Of a stretch of 11,017 nucleotides of DNA, positions 1 through 8,129 are shown piece after piece. This DNA comes from Chloroflexota bacterium. Its GTDB lineage: Bacteria; Chloroflexota; Anaerolineae; Promineifilales; Promineifilaceae. The stretch covers positions 1 to 11,017 of the forward strand of contig QQUD01000961.1 of NCBI GenBank assembly GCA_008501785.1, in the 5' to 3' direction. Below the pieces are notes generated by a model that was not told where the DNA came from, made no database searches, and saw only the letters and a list, made by a program, of their open reading frames with translations. The translations under genes were made by a program, and so were the position numbers. Position 1 is the stretch's first letter; each line of letters opens with the position of its first letter.

Positions 1-2688
1 TAGCAACATGCCCACGCCCAATCCCACACAAAGCAACAATTCGACAGCGCTGAGTGGTGTGATCTGAAAAAACTGATCGAAAAAGGGCACATACAAGATG
101 ATGAGTTGGCGAACGGCCGTTACCCCCACCAACCCCAACAGCACCGGATTAGAGCGCAATCCCAACGATAGCAGCGACGCCCTTGTCGAGCGAGAAGCCA
201 ATGCCTGTCCCATCTGCATGAAGGCCAACGCCGTAAAAATCATCGTTTGCCAATGATTGTCAGCGGGATTAAGAGGGTCGCGATATAGCAGCCCAACGCC
301 CAATGCGGTTAGCCCCATCACCAGACCAATCCAGATGACATGACGGGCCAGCCCCCTGCTAAACAAGCTTTCTTGGGGTGGGCGGGGTGGACGCTTCATC
401 GTGTTCGGTTCAGCAGGCTCTACGCCCAGCCCTAACCCGAGCAGCCCATCGGTGAGCAGGTTGAGCCAGAGCAGTTGCAGAGGCAGAAGCGCAACGCTAA
501 TGCCAGCTATAGGAGCCAGCAGCATCACCAACACCTTGCCCACATTGCCCGCAATCGAAAACTTAACGAAGCGGTGAATATTGTCGAAGATGGCCCGCCC
601 TTCTTCCACCGCCGACACGATGGTGGCAAAGTTGTCATCGAGCAGCACCATTTCCGATGCCTCTTTAGAAACATCGGTGCCGGTGATGCCCATCGCAATG
701 CCAATATCCGCTTTGCGCAGCGCGGGGGAATCGTTGACGCCGTCGCCAGTCATCGCCACAATTTGCCCCTGTAACTGTAACGCTTCGACGATGCGCAGCT
801 TGTGTTCTGGCGTGACACGCGCAAAAACCGACACGTCACGGACGACCTCTGCCAGCTCATCTGGTGACATACGGCTCAAATCCTGTCCCGTTTTGACGCG
901 CATGTTATTAGTAATGCCCAGATCATGAGCAATGAAACGAGCCGTCAGGGGATGGTCGCCGGTGATCATGATAGGGCGGATACCAGCAGACTTGCAGGCA
1001 GCCACGGCCGTTTTCACTTCAGGTCGCGGTGGGTCAATCATCCCCGTCAATCCAATGAATACAAGATCGTCCTCCACCGGTGCGGAGTCGGTTTGCCAGC
1101 GCAGGGCCAGCCCCAGCACACGCATCCCATTTTGGGCCATCTGGATATTGGCATTTTCAATGCGCTGCTGCCAATACGTGTCTAGCGGAACGGCCGTTCC
1201 GTTAAGCCAGATAGAGCGACACAGCGGCAGCAAACCATCCGCCGCCCCTTTGGTGAAGGCTACAAAAGGGGTTGGCGCAGTCGCCAACGCTTGCAGCGAC
1301 ACAGGCAGTTGGGCGCTATCAGTCGGTAATCGGTGGACGGTTGTCATTCGCTTCCGGTCCGCGTCAAAGGGGAGTTCGCCGACACGCGGGGTGATGAGTT
1401 CCAGTTCGCTTTTGCGTAGACTTGCCTGCGAGGCGGCGACGAGCAGCGCCCCTTCAGTGGGGTCGCCCAGGGCCAGATAGCGACCTGTTTGCGGGTCGGG
1501 ACGCAGAGAGGCATCGTTGCACAGCGCCCCGGCTGCCAGCGCCAGTCCAATTTCAGGTGGCTGATTTTGCAGAAAGTCCTGGCTGTCATCGGGTAAGCGC
1601 AGCGCCGTGGCTGGATGGCGGGCCGTTCCTTGTAATTCAAGGTAATGTCCGGCCACGTCAACAATGGTGACGGTCATCCGATTTTCGGTGAGGGTGCCGG
1701 TTTTATCGGAGCAGATGGTGGTGACGGACCCGAGTGTTTCCACAGCAGGCAGCTTGCGGATCAGCGCACGGCGGCGCAACATGCGCTGCGCACCAAGGGC
1801 CAATGTCACAGTGACAACGGCAGGCAGTCCTTCGGGCACGACGGCGACGGCGACGGAAACGGCTGTTAAAAACATCTCCTGCACCGACTCGCCACGCAAG
1901 ACACCAATGACCATGACTAGCGCCGCCACGATGACACCGCCAATGGCGAGCTGTTTACCGACCTGATCTAATCTCTGCTGGAGGGGCGTCATGCCCGATT
2001 CAACCGTTTGCAGCAAGGTGGCAATCTTGCCGAGTTCGGTATCCATGCCGGTCGTGGTGACAACGGCCGTTCCGCGCCCATAAGTGACCACCGTGCCTAA
2101 ATAAGCCATATTTCGCCGGTCTCCCAGGCTGATATTTTCACCTCTGAGTGGGTCAGTGTGCTTCTCGACCGGTTCTGATTCGCCAGTGAGTGCTGCTTCT
2201 TGAATACGAAGGTTGACACTTTCTACCAAACGCAAATCAGCGGGAATGGCGTTGCCTGCCTCTAGCAGCACCACATCACCGGGAACCAACTCTTTGGCAG
2301 ACATTTCGCGCAGATCACCCTGACGACGGACGCGTACAATCGGTACCGCCAGCCGTTTCAGGGCCGCCATTGCTTGCTCGGCGCGATATTCCTGGAAAAA
2401 ACCGAGCAGGGCAAAGAGAATGACAATTGCGGCAATCGCGGCCGTTTCGGTCACTTTGCCCAAAAAGCCAGACACCACGGCGGCGGCTATGAGGATCAGG
2501 ACCATCGTATTGGTAAACTGCACCCACAACAGCCGCCATGGGGAGGTGCCACCACGTTCTTGCAGTTCATTACGGCCGTATTGGGCCTGACGGTCGGCAA
2601 CATCACTGTCGCTCAAACCATTATTCAAATCAACATTAAGTGTTTGGATAACATCTGGCACAGATGCTGTAAACCAAATTTTAGGCAT
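1..2688 (-). CDS. P2-type cation-transporting ATPase (Ca2+-ATPase-like), C-terminus cut by window edge
   Basis: P-type ATPase of the SERCA/PMCA-like P2 class, which pumps cations across the cytoplasmic membrane through a phospho-aspartate intermediate. The frame is open for 896 codons to base 1, so only part of M10 and the tail is missing (family about 880-930 residues). In order: N-terminal cation-ATPase domain; M1-M2 (about 50-95); actuator TGES (168-171); M3-M4 with PEGLP (285-289, E286); phosphorylation motif SDKTGTLT with D328; KGA at K480; DPPR; TGDGVND with D649 and D653; M5-M10. Compared by eye with SERCA, ligands N715, N743, T746 and D747 are kept, but the M5 Glu is Lys (K718) and the M8 Glu is Gln (Q825), so Ca2+ specificity is uncertain. 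The ATG at 2688 is preceded by an AAGGA ribosome site (2696-2700). It lies 35 nt after nhaA on the same strand, probably co-transcribed. Its GC is clearly higher than nhaA's. Confidence 0.95.
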   Translation of the reverse strand, partial: MPKIWFTASVPDVIQTLNVDLNNGLSDSDVADRQAQYGRNELQERGGTSPWRLLWVQFTNTMVLILIAAAVVSGFLGKVTETAAIAAIVILFALLGFFQEYRAEQAMAALKRLAVPIVRVRRQGDLREMSAKELVPGDVVLLEAGNAIPADLRLVESVNLRIQEAALTGESEPVEKHTDPLRGENISLGDRRNMAYLGTVVTYGRGTAVVTTTGMDTELGKIATLLQTVESGMTPLQQRLDQVGKQLAIGGVIVAALVMVIGVLRGESVQEMFLTAVSVAVAVVPEGLPAVVTVTLALGAQRMLRRRALIRKLPAVETLGSVTTICSDKTGTLTENRMTVTIVDVAGHYLELQGTARHPATALRLPDDSQDFLQNQPPEIGLALAAGALCNDASLRPDPQTGRYLALGDPTEGALLVAASQASLRKSELELITPRVGELPFDADRKRMTTVHRLPTDSAQLPVSLQALATAPTPFVAFTKGAADGLLPLCRSIWLNGTAVPLDTYWQQRIENANIQMAQNGMRVLGLALRWQTDSAPVEDDLVFIGLTGMIDPPRPEVKTAVAACKSAGIRPIMITGDHPLTARFIAHDLGITNNMRVKTGQDLSRMSPDELAEVVRDVSVFARVTPEHKLRIVEALQLQGQIVAMTGDGVNDSPALRKADIGIAMGITGTDVSKEASEMVLLDDNFATIVSAVEEGRAIFDNIHRFVKFSIAGNVGKVLVMLLAPIAGISVALLPLQLLWLNLLTDGLLGLGLGVEPAEPNTMKRPPRPPQESLFSRGLARHVIWIGLVMGLTALGVGLLYRDPLNPADNHWQTMIFTALAFMQMGQALASRSTRASLLSLGLRSNPVLLGLVGVTAVRQLIILYVPFFDQFFQITPLSAVELLLCVGLGVGMLL

Positions 2689-2723
2689 TTGCTTTTCCTT
2701 TCTAAATATTGGAAGTATTTGCG

Positions 2724-4103
2724 TTAAGCGGCGGCTTCACTTGTTTCAGCAGTTGTTTGTGACTGGCTAGTTAAAAAGAGAATGAGAAAACCGAAAATAC
2801 CCGCTATCACAGACGCGACGAGAATAGCTGCCTTCGCTTGCAATATGAAGGAATCGTTTAAAAATGCCAGACCCGAAACGAAGATCGACATGGTAAAGCC
2901 GATACCACCCAACCAGCTTGCACCATACAATTGGACCCAGGAAACTCCAGTCGGTAAATCTGCTAAACCAAGACGGATAGCCAGAAAAGAGAATAAAGTG
3001 ATGCCTATCTGCTTTCCCAACACCAATCCGGCGACTATTCCCAGACTAACCGGCTGTAGCAAAATGTCAAAAAAACGACCACCTGAGAGGGGAATTCCGG
3101 CATTTGCCAGAGCGAAGAGCGGTAAGATGGCATATGTTGTAATCGGATGGAGTGTGTGTTCCAAACGGCGTAGGGGTGATTGGACATGCCGCGCAGCTTG
3201 CCGCAAAGCTTCGGCAAGAACATGCTGCGGATGGTTTTCTAAAGCATCATGTCCTTGCATCCCCACCTGTTCCAATTCATTTAGCTTTTCACGTCCCCAA
3301 ACAACGAATTCAATGGGACGCCGACGTGGCTGTGTGGGAACGAAAAGCGCTGTTAAAACACCGGCAATGGTTGCATGAACGCCTGACTCAAAGAATGCAA
3401 ACCAGATGCCAATGGCCACGATTAAGTATAAATATGAAGCTCGGACTTTGAAAACATTGAAGGAAACAAGTAATAAAAACAGTAAAGCTGCAATGCCCAA
3501 CCAGTACCAATGAATTTCGGCCGTATAGAAAAAGGCAATGACGAGGACAGCACCAATATCGTCGGCGATAGCCAGGGCGGTGAGAAAAACTTTCAGCCCA
3601 ACGGGAATACGGCTGCCTAACAAAGCCAATACACCAAGGGCAAAAGCGATGTCAGTTGCCATAGGGACGCCCCACCCGCGAATACCAGCACCATCAGCAT
3701 TAAAGATGATATATGTCAGAGCCGGTATCAACATACCGCCAATGGCAGCCATGACCGGCAGGGTGGCTTTACGCAAAGAGGACAGTTCGCCTACCATAAA
3801 CTCACGTTTGATTTCCAGGCCAACCACAAAGAAGAAAACGGCCATCAAGCCATCGTTTATCCAATGTAAGAGAGATTCGATAAACTCAAACGTGCCAACT
3901 TTAATTCCTATTTTTGTCTCCCACAGTGCGAAGTAAGTTTCCGTTAGTGGCGAGTTGGCAAGTATCATTGCGGAAATGGTCGCCACTAAGAGAACAATAC
4001 TGCCGGATACTTCTAAATGGAAAAAATCAGCAAAACCTCTGCGCATCTGTGCGGGCACACTCATGAGTCGCTTACCACGCTGAATAGTTTGTTCTCTGAT
4101 CAT
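2724..4103 (-). CDS. nhaA: Na+/H+ antiporter NhaA
   Basis: Electrogenic Na+/H+ antiporter of the inner membrane, exporting Na+ in exchange for protons for pH and salt homeostasis. At 459 residues it is longer than the E. coli protein (388). Family signatures are clear: HWINDGLMAVFFFVVGLE (80-97), ATDIAFALG with D151 (equivalent to E. coli D133), the ion-site pair ADDIGA with D181 and D182 (D163/D164), and LGKQIG with K364 (K300). The extra length is mainly a hydrophilic stretch at about 257-318 ending in the usual SPLRRLEH..LHP, plus a polar C-tail. The ATG at 4103 has GGGAG (4110-4114) 6 nt upstream, better support than Met14. It is followed after 35 nt by the P-type ATPase gene. The gene looks lower in GC than its neighbours (near 45% in lines counted by eye) and contains no exact ACGGCCGT word, unlike every other complete gene here. 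Confidence 0.97.
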   Translation of the reverse strand: MIREQTIQRGKRLMSVPAQMRRGFADFFHLEVSGSIVLLVATISAMILANSPLTETYFALWETKIGIKVGTFEFIESLLHWINDGLMAVFFFVVGLEIKREFMVGELSSLRKATLPVMAAIGGMLIPALTYIIFNADGAGIRGWGVPMATDIAFALGVLALLGSRIPVGLKVFLTALAIADDIGAVLVIAFFYTAEIHWYWLGIAALLFLLLVSFNVFKVRASYLYLIVAIGIWFAFFESGVHATIAGVLTALFVPTQPRRRPIEFVVWGREKLNELEQVGMQGHDALENHPQHVLAEALRQAARHVQSPLRRLEHTLHPITTYAILPLFALANAGIPLSGGRFFDILLQPVSLGIVAGLVLGKQIGITLFSFLAIRLGLADLPTGVSWVQLYGASWLGGIGFTMSIFVSGLAFLNDSFILQAKAAILVASVIAGIFGFLILFLTSQSQTTAETSEAAA

Positions 4104-4109
4104 TGTTCT

Positions 4110-4114
4110 CTCCC
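4110..4114 (-). promoter_or_regulatory. Ribosome binding site deciding the nhaA start
   Basis: Read on the minus strand, GGGAG lies 6 nt before the ATG at 4103. The in-frame Met14 codon has no comparable upstream purine run, so the longer start is preferred. Confidence 0.6.
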
Positions 4115-4176
4115 AGTTTCAGGTTGTCATTAAGTTTAATCTAATTCCCCTCGAATGTACTATTTTCTTCTCAAGA

Positions 4177-4237
4177 GACCTCCGAGGTTTTTACCCGATA
4201 TGTGAGAGGCTCACTTCTCGTGAAAGCCTCGGAGGTC
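4177..4237. repeat. 11-bp perfect inverted repeat between the TM-repeat gene and nhaA
   Basis: GACCTCCGAGG (4177-4187) is exactly complementary to CCTCGGAGGTC (4227-4237). The 39-nt loop holds a second small hairpin, GTGAG/CTCAC (4202-4206 and 4210-4214). It starts 13 nt past the stop codon of the minus-strand gene ending at 4250 and lies 74 nt upstream of the nhaA start. It could be that gene's transcription terminator or a leader structure for nhaA. No strong U-run follows the stem in the minus direction (it reads TCTCTTGAG), so a classical intrinsic terminator is not well supported. Confidence 0.6.
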
Positions 4238-4249
4238 GTATCGTTACGA

Positions 4250-5740
4250 TTACTCGTTATCTTGAGACGGCCGTATTGCACTCAGCAAACGCTCTACTTC
4301 GCGTCCGGCAATGTCGCGGCTGCCCAGCCCAATGGCGAGCGCGGCAGCAATGCCCAACGCGCCCAGCAAAATGCCAAATGCCAGGTTTACAATGTCGTTG
4401 GCAACACCAAGCTGGCGTAAGGCCATGGCCCCGGTCAGCACCCAAATAGCCAGACGAGCCAGGGTGGCGCTCATGTTCGCACGTTGCCCGCCAGCACTGA
4501 GAATGACGGTTCGAGCCAGATTTGCCAGGTAGAGACCGATGGCAAAAATGATCAGTGCCAGCATGAGCTGTCCGGCAAACCCGATAAAGGTGGTGAGGAT
4601 ACCGGATAAAAAGATGGAGCCAAGCAGTTCTGTTGCAGACAGCGCCGCAAACAGCATGATTCCCACTAAAATCAAATACCCTACCAGATCAGATGGGGTG
4701 CGTGTGCCTGTCCAGGTGATTCCCAGCTTTTGGGGAACCGTGTTGAACCCAACCCCATTCATTAAATCTGCAATCAGTCGGGAAATGAGCCGACCGATAA
4801 AATAGGAAATGAGCAACACAAGCAGTGCGCCAAGGATATTGGGCAGGGCGTTAAGCAAGGTTGTGAGCATGACGGTTGCGGGTGTTGAGACCGCCGCAAT
4901 ATCTAACTGTTCTAAAGCAGATACCAACGCGAGCAGCAAAATCAGCGTGTAAAGGAAAGTTCCAGTCAATTTGGAAATGGATTGCTCGCCAGTAAGGCCG
5001 ACGCGCTGACCCATCGTGTCGGCACCGACGGCGGCGATCAGACTGCCAACAATTTGGCGCACAACGCGAGCCACAAACCAGCCAATCAGCAAGGTGAGTG
5101 CGGCGGCAAAGATGTTGGGAATGTAACCAATTGCCAGATTGAAGATGTTTTCTATGGGCGCAGCAACTTGGCTAATGCCTAGCTGGGTGAGAACGGGCGG
5201 CAGGAAGAATAAGAGGATGAACCAGAAAACGGCCGTTGCCAAAGAGTCACTCACCGTCACCCGTTCTTCGTCTTCTAAGGCGGCGTACTTGCTTAACCGT
5301 TCATCGACACGCAAAAGCGTGAGCGCTTTACCGGTCAGGTATTTGAGAATGGAGGCAACTGCCCAGGCGACAACCAGCAGCAGTGCGGCGCCGCCAAGAC
5401 GCGGTAAATAGACGGTTGTAATGCGTTCCAACAGGGAGTTGATGGGTGAGGCGACAGTTGGCAGGTTGAGCTGTTGTAACATGGCCACAATGACAAACAG
5501 CATAATGAGCCAGAAAACCACCTTCGCTGCCACATCTTCTATACGCCATGTAGACCCTTCATTCACTGCACCCAGGGTTTTGAGAAGCTGGTTGTCCAGG
5601 TTCATTCGTTTCAGTAGACGACGGACCGCACTAGCGACTACCCGGGCGATGACATACCCAATAACTAGAATAAGAAGGGCGGCCAATAAATCTAACAGAA
5701 CCGCACCTATGGGACCTAATTGATCAAAAAACGCTTGCAT
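4250..5740 (-). CDS. Mechanosensitive-channel-associated conserved TM-helix repeat protein
   Basis: 496-residue, almost wholly membrane-embedded protein built from five copies of a two-helix unit. The first helices start near residues 12, 111, 206, 298 and 386; units 2-4 open with a shared xPxxxxAALxLL pattern (YLPRLGGAALLL, YIPNIFAAALTL, ALPNILGALLVL) followed by Arg-rich ends. The partner helices lie near 73-107, 169-205, 260-299, 353-388 and 427-470. The last unit ends in a Gly/Ala-rich helix (456-474) like an MscS pore helix. This matches the 'conserved TM helix' family (PF05552 type) often annotated as small-conductance mechanosensitive channel. It lacks the soluble MscS beta domain and the VGDxI motif, so channel activity is inferred, not shown. 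The ATG at 5740 follows AAGGAG (5750-5755) by 9 nt. It is on the same strand as nhaA but 146 nt away with an inverted repeat between. Confidence 0.8.
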   Translation of the reverse strand: MQAFFDQLGPIGAVLLDLLAALLILVIGYVIARVVASAVRRLLKRMNLDNQLLKTLGAVNEGSTWRIEDVAAKVVFWLIMLFVIVAMLQQLNLPTVASPINSLLERITTVYLPRLGGAALLLVVAWAVASILKYLTGKALTLLRVDERLSKYAALEDEERVTVSDSLATAVFWFILLFFLPPVLTQLGISQVAAPIENIFNLAIGYIPNIFAAALTLLIGWFVARVVRQIVGSLIAAVGADTMGQRVGLTGEQSISKLTGTFLYTLILLLALVSALEQLDIAAVSTPATVMLTTLLNALPNILGALLVLLISYFIGRLISRLIADLMNGVGFNTVPQKLGITWTGTRTPSDLVGYLILVGIMLFAALSATELLGSIFLSGILTTFIGFAGQLMLALIIFAIGLYLANLARTVILSAGGQRANMSATLARLAIWVLTGAMALRQLGVANDIVNLAFGILLGALGIAAALAIGLGSRDIAGREVERLLSAIRPSQDNE

Positions 5741-5749
5741 AAACTATTT

Positions 5750-5755
5750 CTCCTT
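5750..5755 (-). promoter_or_regulatory. Strong ribosome binding site of the TM-repeat gene
   Basis: On the minus strand AAGGAG stands 9 nt before the ATG at 5740, the best Shine-Dalgarno match in the left half, and fixes the start. Confidence 0.7.
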
Positions 5756-5774
5756 TTTGTATCGTTTTGTATCG
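5755..5774. repeat. Two tandem copies of a 10-nt unit in the 5' leader
   Basis: TTTTGTATCG occurs twice in a row (5755-5764 and 5765-5774), followed by a partial degenerate copy (TTTCG). It overlaps the end of the ribosome site and lies in the presumed 5' leader of the minus-strand gene starting at 5740. Function unknown; it could be slippage or a binding site. Confidence 0.5.
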
Positions 5775-5989
5775 TTTCGTTTGGCTGCAACGATTTGAAG
5801 GTTATCGGCAGGGGTGGCAATAGAGGAAGATGATGGTTTCCAGACAACTGTCCCTTCTGTATGCTGCTGCAAAGCCAGATTTGATCAATCATACGGGATT
5901 TATACGCAAGCTGCCTCTGACAAAAGATGGAAGCGACCTGCATTGAATGTTTGATTTTTGACGACCACTCTACGCCAGATGACGTAGTA

Positions 5990-6027
5990 AGGCTGTCGGA
6001 GAAGTCGAAATAAGAGGAATTGGACGC
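5990..6027 (+). repeat. 38-nt imperfect direct repeat, copy 1
   Basis: Begins AGGCTGTCGG and matches copy 2 at 6247-6284 in 31 of 38 positions without gaps (seven substitutions). Similarity stops sharply at both ends. Copy 1 is far from any start codon, which argues that the copies are non-coding. Confidence 0.6.
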
Positions 6028-6246
6028 AGATTGCCACTTAGGGTGGCTTTGCAGATAAACGCTGATAAGAAAGGATTTTAGGCCGCAAACGTCAATAAAT
6101 CTGCGTTAATCATGATTTTCCAAAGGGGGCTACGTCATTTAACGTATAAGAGTTGTCAATGTTTAGCCTTTTTGTTGTATCTGAGTTGCATCTTATCGCC
6201 GATGTAAGCTGTTGGTTGATCGAATATGATTGCAGGAATATCTGGC

Positions 6247-6284
6247 AGGCTGTCGGATAAGTCAAAACAAGAAAAATTGTACGT
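6247..6284 (+). repeat. 38-nt imperfect direct repeat, copy 2
   Basis: Second copy of the repeat at 5990-6027, ending 23 nt before the ATG at 6308. It lies inside the possible N-terminal extension of the permease from a TTG at 6230. Sharing this sequence with non-coding DNA argues against that extension and places the copy in the leader. Confidence 0.6.
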
Positions 6285-6307
6285 GGAAGCACGCGGGAAA
6301 CGCGGAA

Positions 6308-7318
6308 ATGATAAATCGTAAGCTGTGGTCTCAATTCGTTTTAATCTGCCTCGGTCTGCTCGTTGTGGCAGGAGTGGTCTGGCTGTTTTGGGTGGGCCGT
6401 CCGCTGCTGAATGCATTGCTTATTGCTGGCGTGTGGGCTTATTTATTGGATCCGGCTGTGCGCTGGGTGGAACGTCGCTTTCATCGGAAACGGCCGTTTT
6501 CCGCCACACTCGTCTATATCATCACCATTCTTGTTTTACTCGGACTGATCATCCTTTTGGGCGCAACCGTTTGGAAACAGGCAGCTCGTTGGGAACAAGA
6601 GCTGCAAGCGGCACTGGTACAAATGGAAGGGTGGCTGACCCAGCCCATCATCTTTTTCGGATTCCAGTTCAACATGCAGCCATTTGTGATCAACTTGCAG
6701 GAATCAATCGACAACGCGCTGACTCGGCTGCCATTGGGTTCTGGCTCCATTCTGGCATCCGTTACCAACAACGTGTTGTGGAGTGTGGCCGTCCTGGTCA
6801 GTTTGTTTTACTTTCTGAAAGATGGCCCCAAACTCAAGCCCTGGTTGCTTGGTTTTCTGCCAGAAGAACACAAATCAGAAGCAGACCATCTGATTAATCA
6901 ACTTGACACAGTATGGACTGTTTTTCTGCGAATGCAGTTGCTGATCTTTGCCATCCTGGGCGTTTTGTTTGGTATTAGCAATTTTTTGATTATCTGGTTT
7001 TACCGGCTGGGCTGGCTCTCCTTATCACCACTGGGTCTGGTAGTGCTGCTCATTGTTGTTTACACGGCCATCCAGCAGGTCGATAATTTATGGTTACGTC
7101 CACGATTTTTAGGGCGAACGTTGGAATTGCATCCTGGGGTTGTGATTGTGAGTTTAATTGCGGCACTGGCTTTGAGCGGGGTAATGGCGGCACTTATTAT
7201 TGTGCCCCTGTTCGCTACGCTGAAAATAATTGGTCATTATATCCATGCCAAATTACTGGGACTCCCTCCCTGGCCTGACCCGAAAGGGGACGGTTTGTTG
7301 GGAATAACGGCCGTTTAA
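6308..7318 (+). CDS. AI-2E family (UPF0118) permease
   Basis: 336-residue multi-pass membrane protein of the AI-2E transporter family (PF01594), whose members include an autoinducer-2 exporter and Na+/H+ antiporters; the substrate here cannot be told. Evidence: two N-terminal helices (about 9-47), helices at about 63-88 and 150-170 ending in the family motif FYFLKDGPKLKPWL (167-180), and the C-terminal block QQVDN (256-260), RPRFLGRTLELHPGVV (264-279) and GVMAALIIVPLFA (291-303). Length fits the family. I chose the ATG at 6308 over the in-frame TTG at 6230 because the 26 extra residues are polar, unlike the family, and their DNA repeats non-coding sequence at 5990-6027. A clear ribosome site is lacking at either start. 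The gene contains two AACGGCCGTT words, one forming its last codons (Thr-Ala-Val-stop). First gene of the plus-strand block. Confidence 0.88.
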   Translation: MINRKLWSQFVLICLGLLVVAGVVWLFWVGRPLLNALLIAGVWAYLLDPAVRWVERRFHRKRPFSATLVYIITILVLLGLIILLGATVWKQAARWEQELQAALVQMEGWLTQPIIFFGFQFNMQPFVINLQESIDNALTRLPLGSGSILASVTNNVLWSVAVLVSLFYFLKDGPKLKPWLLGFLPEEHKSEADHLINQLDTVWTVFLRMQLLIFAILGVLFGISNFLIIWFYRLGWLSLSPLGLVVLLIVVYTAIQQVDNLWLRPRFLGRTLELHPGVVIVSLIAALALSGVMAALIIVPLFATLKIIGHYIHAKLLGLPPWPDPKGDGLLGITAV

Positions 7319-7373
7319 ACACCTCCCCTAAAAATCATGTTATGCAAGCGACACCAGCAAATGCATGAAAATT

Positions 7374-7422
7374 TGTAGCCCGATTTTCTAAATCGGGTGT
7401 CGATTTGCAAAATCGACCTACA
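7374..7422. repeat. 49-nt three-way-junction (REP-like) palindromic element
   Basis: An outer stem TGTAG/CTACA (7374-7378 and 7418-7422) encloses two adjacent perfect 8-bp hairpins: CCCGATTT-TCT-AAATCGGG (7379-7397) and GTCGATTT-GCA-AAATCGAC (7399-7417). Apart from the two 3-nt loops, only T7398 is unpaired. The two hairpins share the inner CGATTT...AAATCG, as if one derived from the other. The lack of a T-run after it and the compact double-hairpin design fit a REP-type interspersed palindrome better than a terminator. It lies between the permease stop and the response-regulator start. Confidence 0.75.
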
Positions 7423-7441
7423 TTTACACAGGGGCAAGGTT

Positions 7442-7447
7442 GAGAGG
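7442..7447 (+). promoter_or_regulatory. Ribosome binding site of the response regulator
   Basis: GAGAGG lies 5 nt before the ATG at 7453 and supports that start. Confidence 0.5.
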
Positions 7448-7452
7448 CGATA

Positions 7453-8121
7453 ATGGATAACAATATTAGAGTGCTTGTTGTGGATGATTATGCTGTTGTT
7501 CGGCATGGGTTAATCGCATTAATTGACACAGCTCCTGGGATGGTTGTGGTAGGTGAGGCGGAGGATGGGTTAATGGCTGTGCAACAAGCCCAACTTTTGC
7601 ACCCAGACGTGATTGTGATGGATTTGGTGATGCCCGGTTTGGATGGCCTTGGGGCCGTTGCCGCCATCAAACAAGCCAGCCCACTCTCGCATATTCTCAT
7701 TCTGACCAATTTTGGTGAAGCATCGAAAGTGCGCGAGGCGCTGCGTGCAGGGGTGCATGGCTATTTGTTGAAAGATGCTATTTTGACAGACGTTGTTGAC
7801 GCCATCCAGGATGTCCATGATGGCAAACTGGCCTTACATCCCAGCATCACACATGTCCTGATTGAGGCACTGCAAGAACAAGGAGCGCGTCCAAAGAAAA
7901 CGGCCGTTTCCATTCACCCCGCCCTCACGAAACGAGAACAGGATATCCTGAAACTCATTGCCCAAGGATTGTCGAATCAAAACATTGCCGATGCGCTGCA
8001 CATTGACGAAGGAACGGTGCGTATTCATGTGAGCAGCATTTTACAGAAATTAAATCTGGAAAACCGTACCCAGGCCGCCCTGTATGCCCTGCGCCACGAT
8101 TTGGTTTCTATAAACGGTTAA
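7453..8121 (+). CDS. NarL/FixJ-family (LuxR-type HTH) response regulator
   Basis: 222-residue DNA-binding response regulator, probably a transcription factor switched by phosphorylation. Receiver domain about 4-122: acidic pair D11/D12, phospho-acceptor D57 in VIVMDLVMPGLDG, switch Thr T85 in LILTNF, and conserved Lys K107 in GYLLKDA. A linker (about 123-153) leads to a LuxR/GerE helix-turn-helix (about 156-215) with LTKREQDILKLIAQGLSNQNIA and the recognition segment GTVRIHVSSILQKL. All receiver residues are intact, so it should be phosphorylatable. No histidine kinase lies in the window, so its partner is elsewhere or just outside. Its targets are unknown; the flanking transport and stress genes are candidates by proximity only. 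One AACGGCCGTT word lies in the linker (codons K149-V152 region). Confidence 0.95.
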   Translation: MDNNIRVLVVDDYAVVRHGLIALIDTAPGMVVVGEAEDGLMAVQQAQLLHPDVIVMDLVMPGLDGLGAVAAIKQASPLSHILILTNFGEASKVREALRAGVHGYLLKDAILTDVVDAIQDVHDGKLALHPSITHVLIEALQEQGARPKKTAVSIHPALTKREQDILKLIAQGLSNQNIADALHIDEGTVRIHVSSILQKLNLENRTQAALYALRHDLVSING

Positions 8122-8129
8122 GAATATTT

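Larger units (their letters stand above)
5741..6307. other. 567-nt divergent intergenic region
   Basis: No credible gene: the short open frames here have no recognisable domain. It separates the minus-strand block from the plus-strand block, so it should carry divergent promoters, but I could not pick a convincing -35/-10 pair. It contains the tandem decamer (5755-5774), a diverged 38-nt direct repeat (5990-6027 and 6247-6284), and words around CGCAGATT (6025-6032), GCAGATAAACGCTGATAA (6051-6068) and AATCTGCG (6098-6105, the exact inverse of the first), which look like remnants of a dispersed intergenic repeat. AT-rich stretches lie at 5741-5780 and 6130-6240. Confidence 0.6.

Noticed and set aside
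932..1480. 182-codon open frame on the plus strand
   Set aside because: It lies antisense inside the P-type ATPase gene, whose minus-strand translation shows all family motifs. The product has no recognisable domain and a Ser/Arg/Ala-rich shadow composition.
2782..3378. 198-codon open frame on the plus strand
   Set aside because: Antisense shadow of nhaA, with a Lys/Arg-rich product and no domain.
5716..5943. 75-codon minus-strand frame upstream of the TM-repeat gene
   Set aside because: No domain and no clear ribosome site. It overlaps the start and the strong ribosome site of the gene at 5740 in another frame.
6230..6307. TTG-initiated N-terminal extension of the AI-2E permease
   Set aside because: The 26 residues are polar and atypical, and the DNA contains a copy of a non-coding repeat (5990-6027). 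The ATG at 6308 gives the usual family length.
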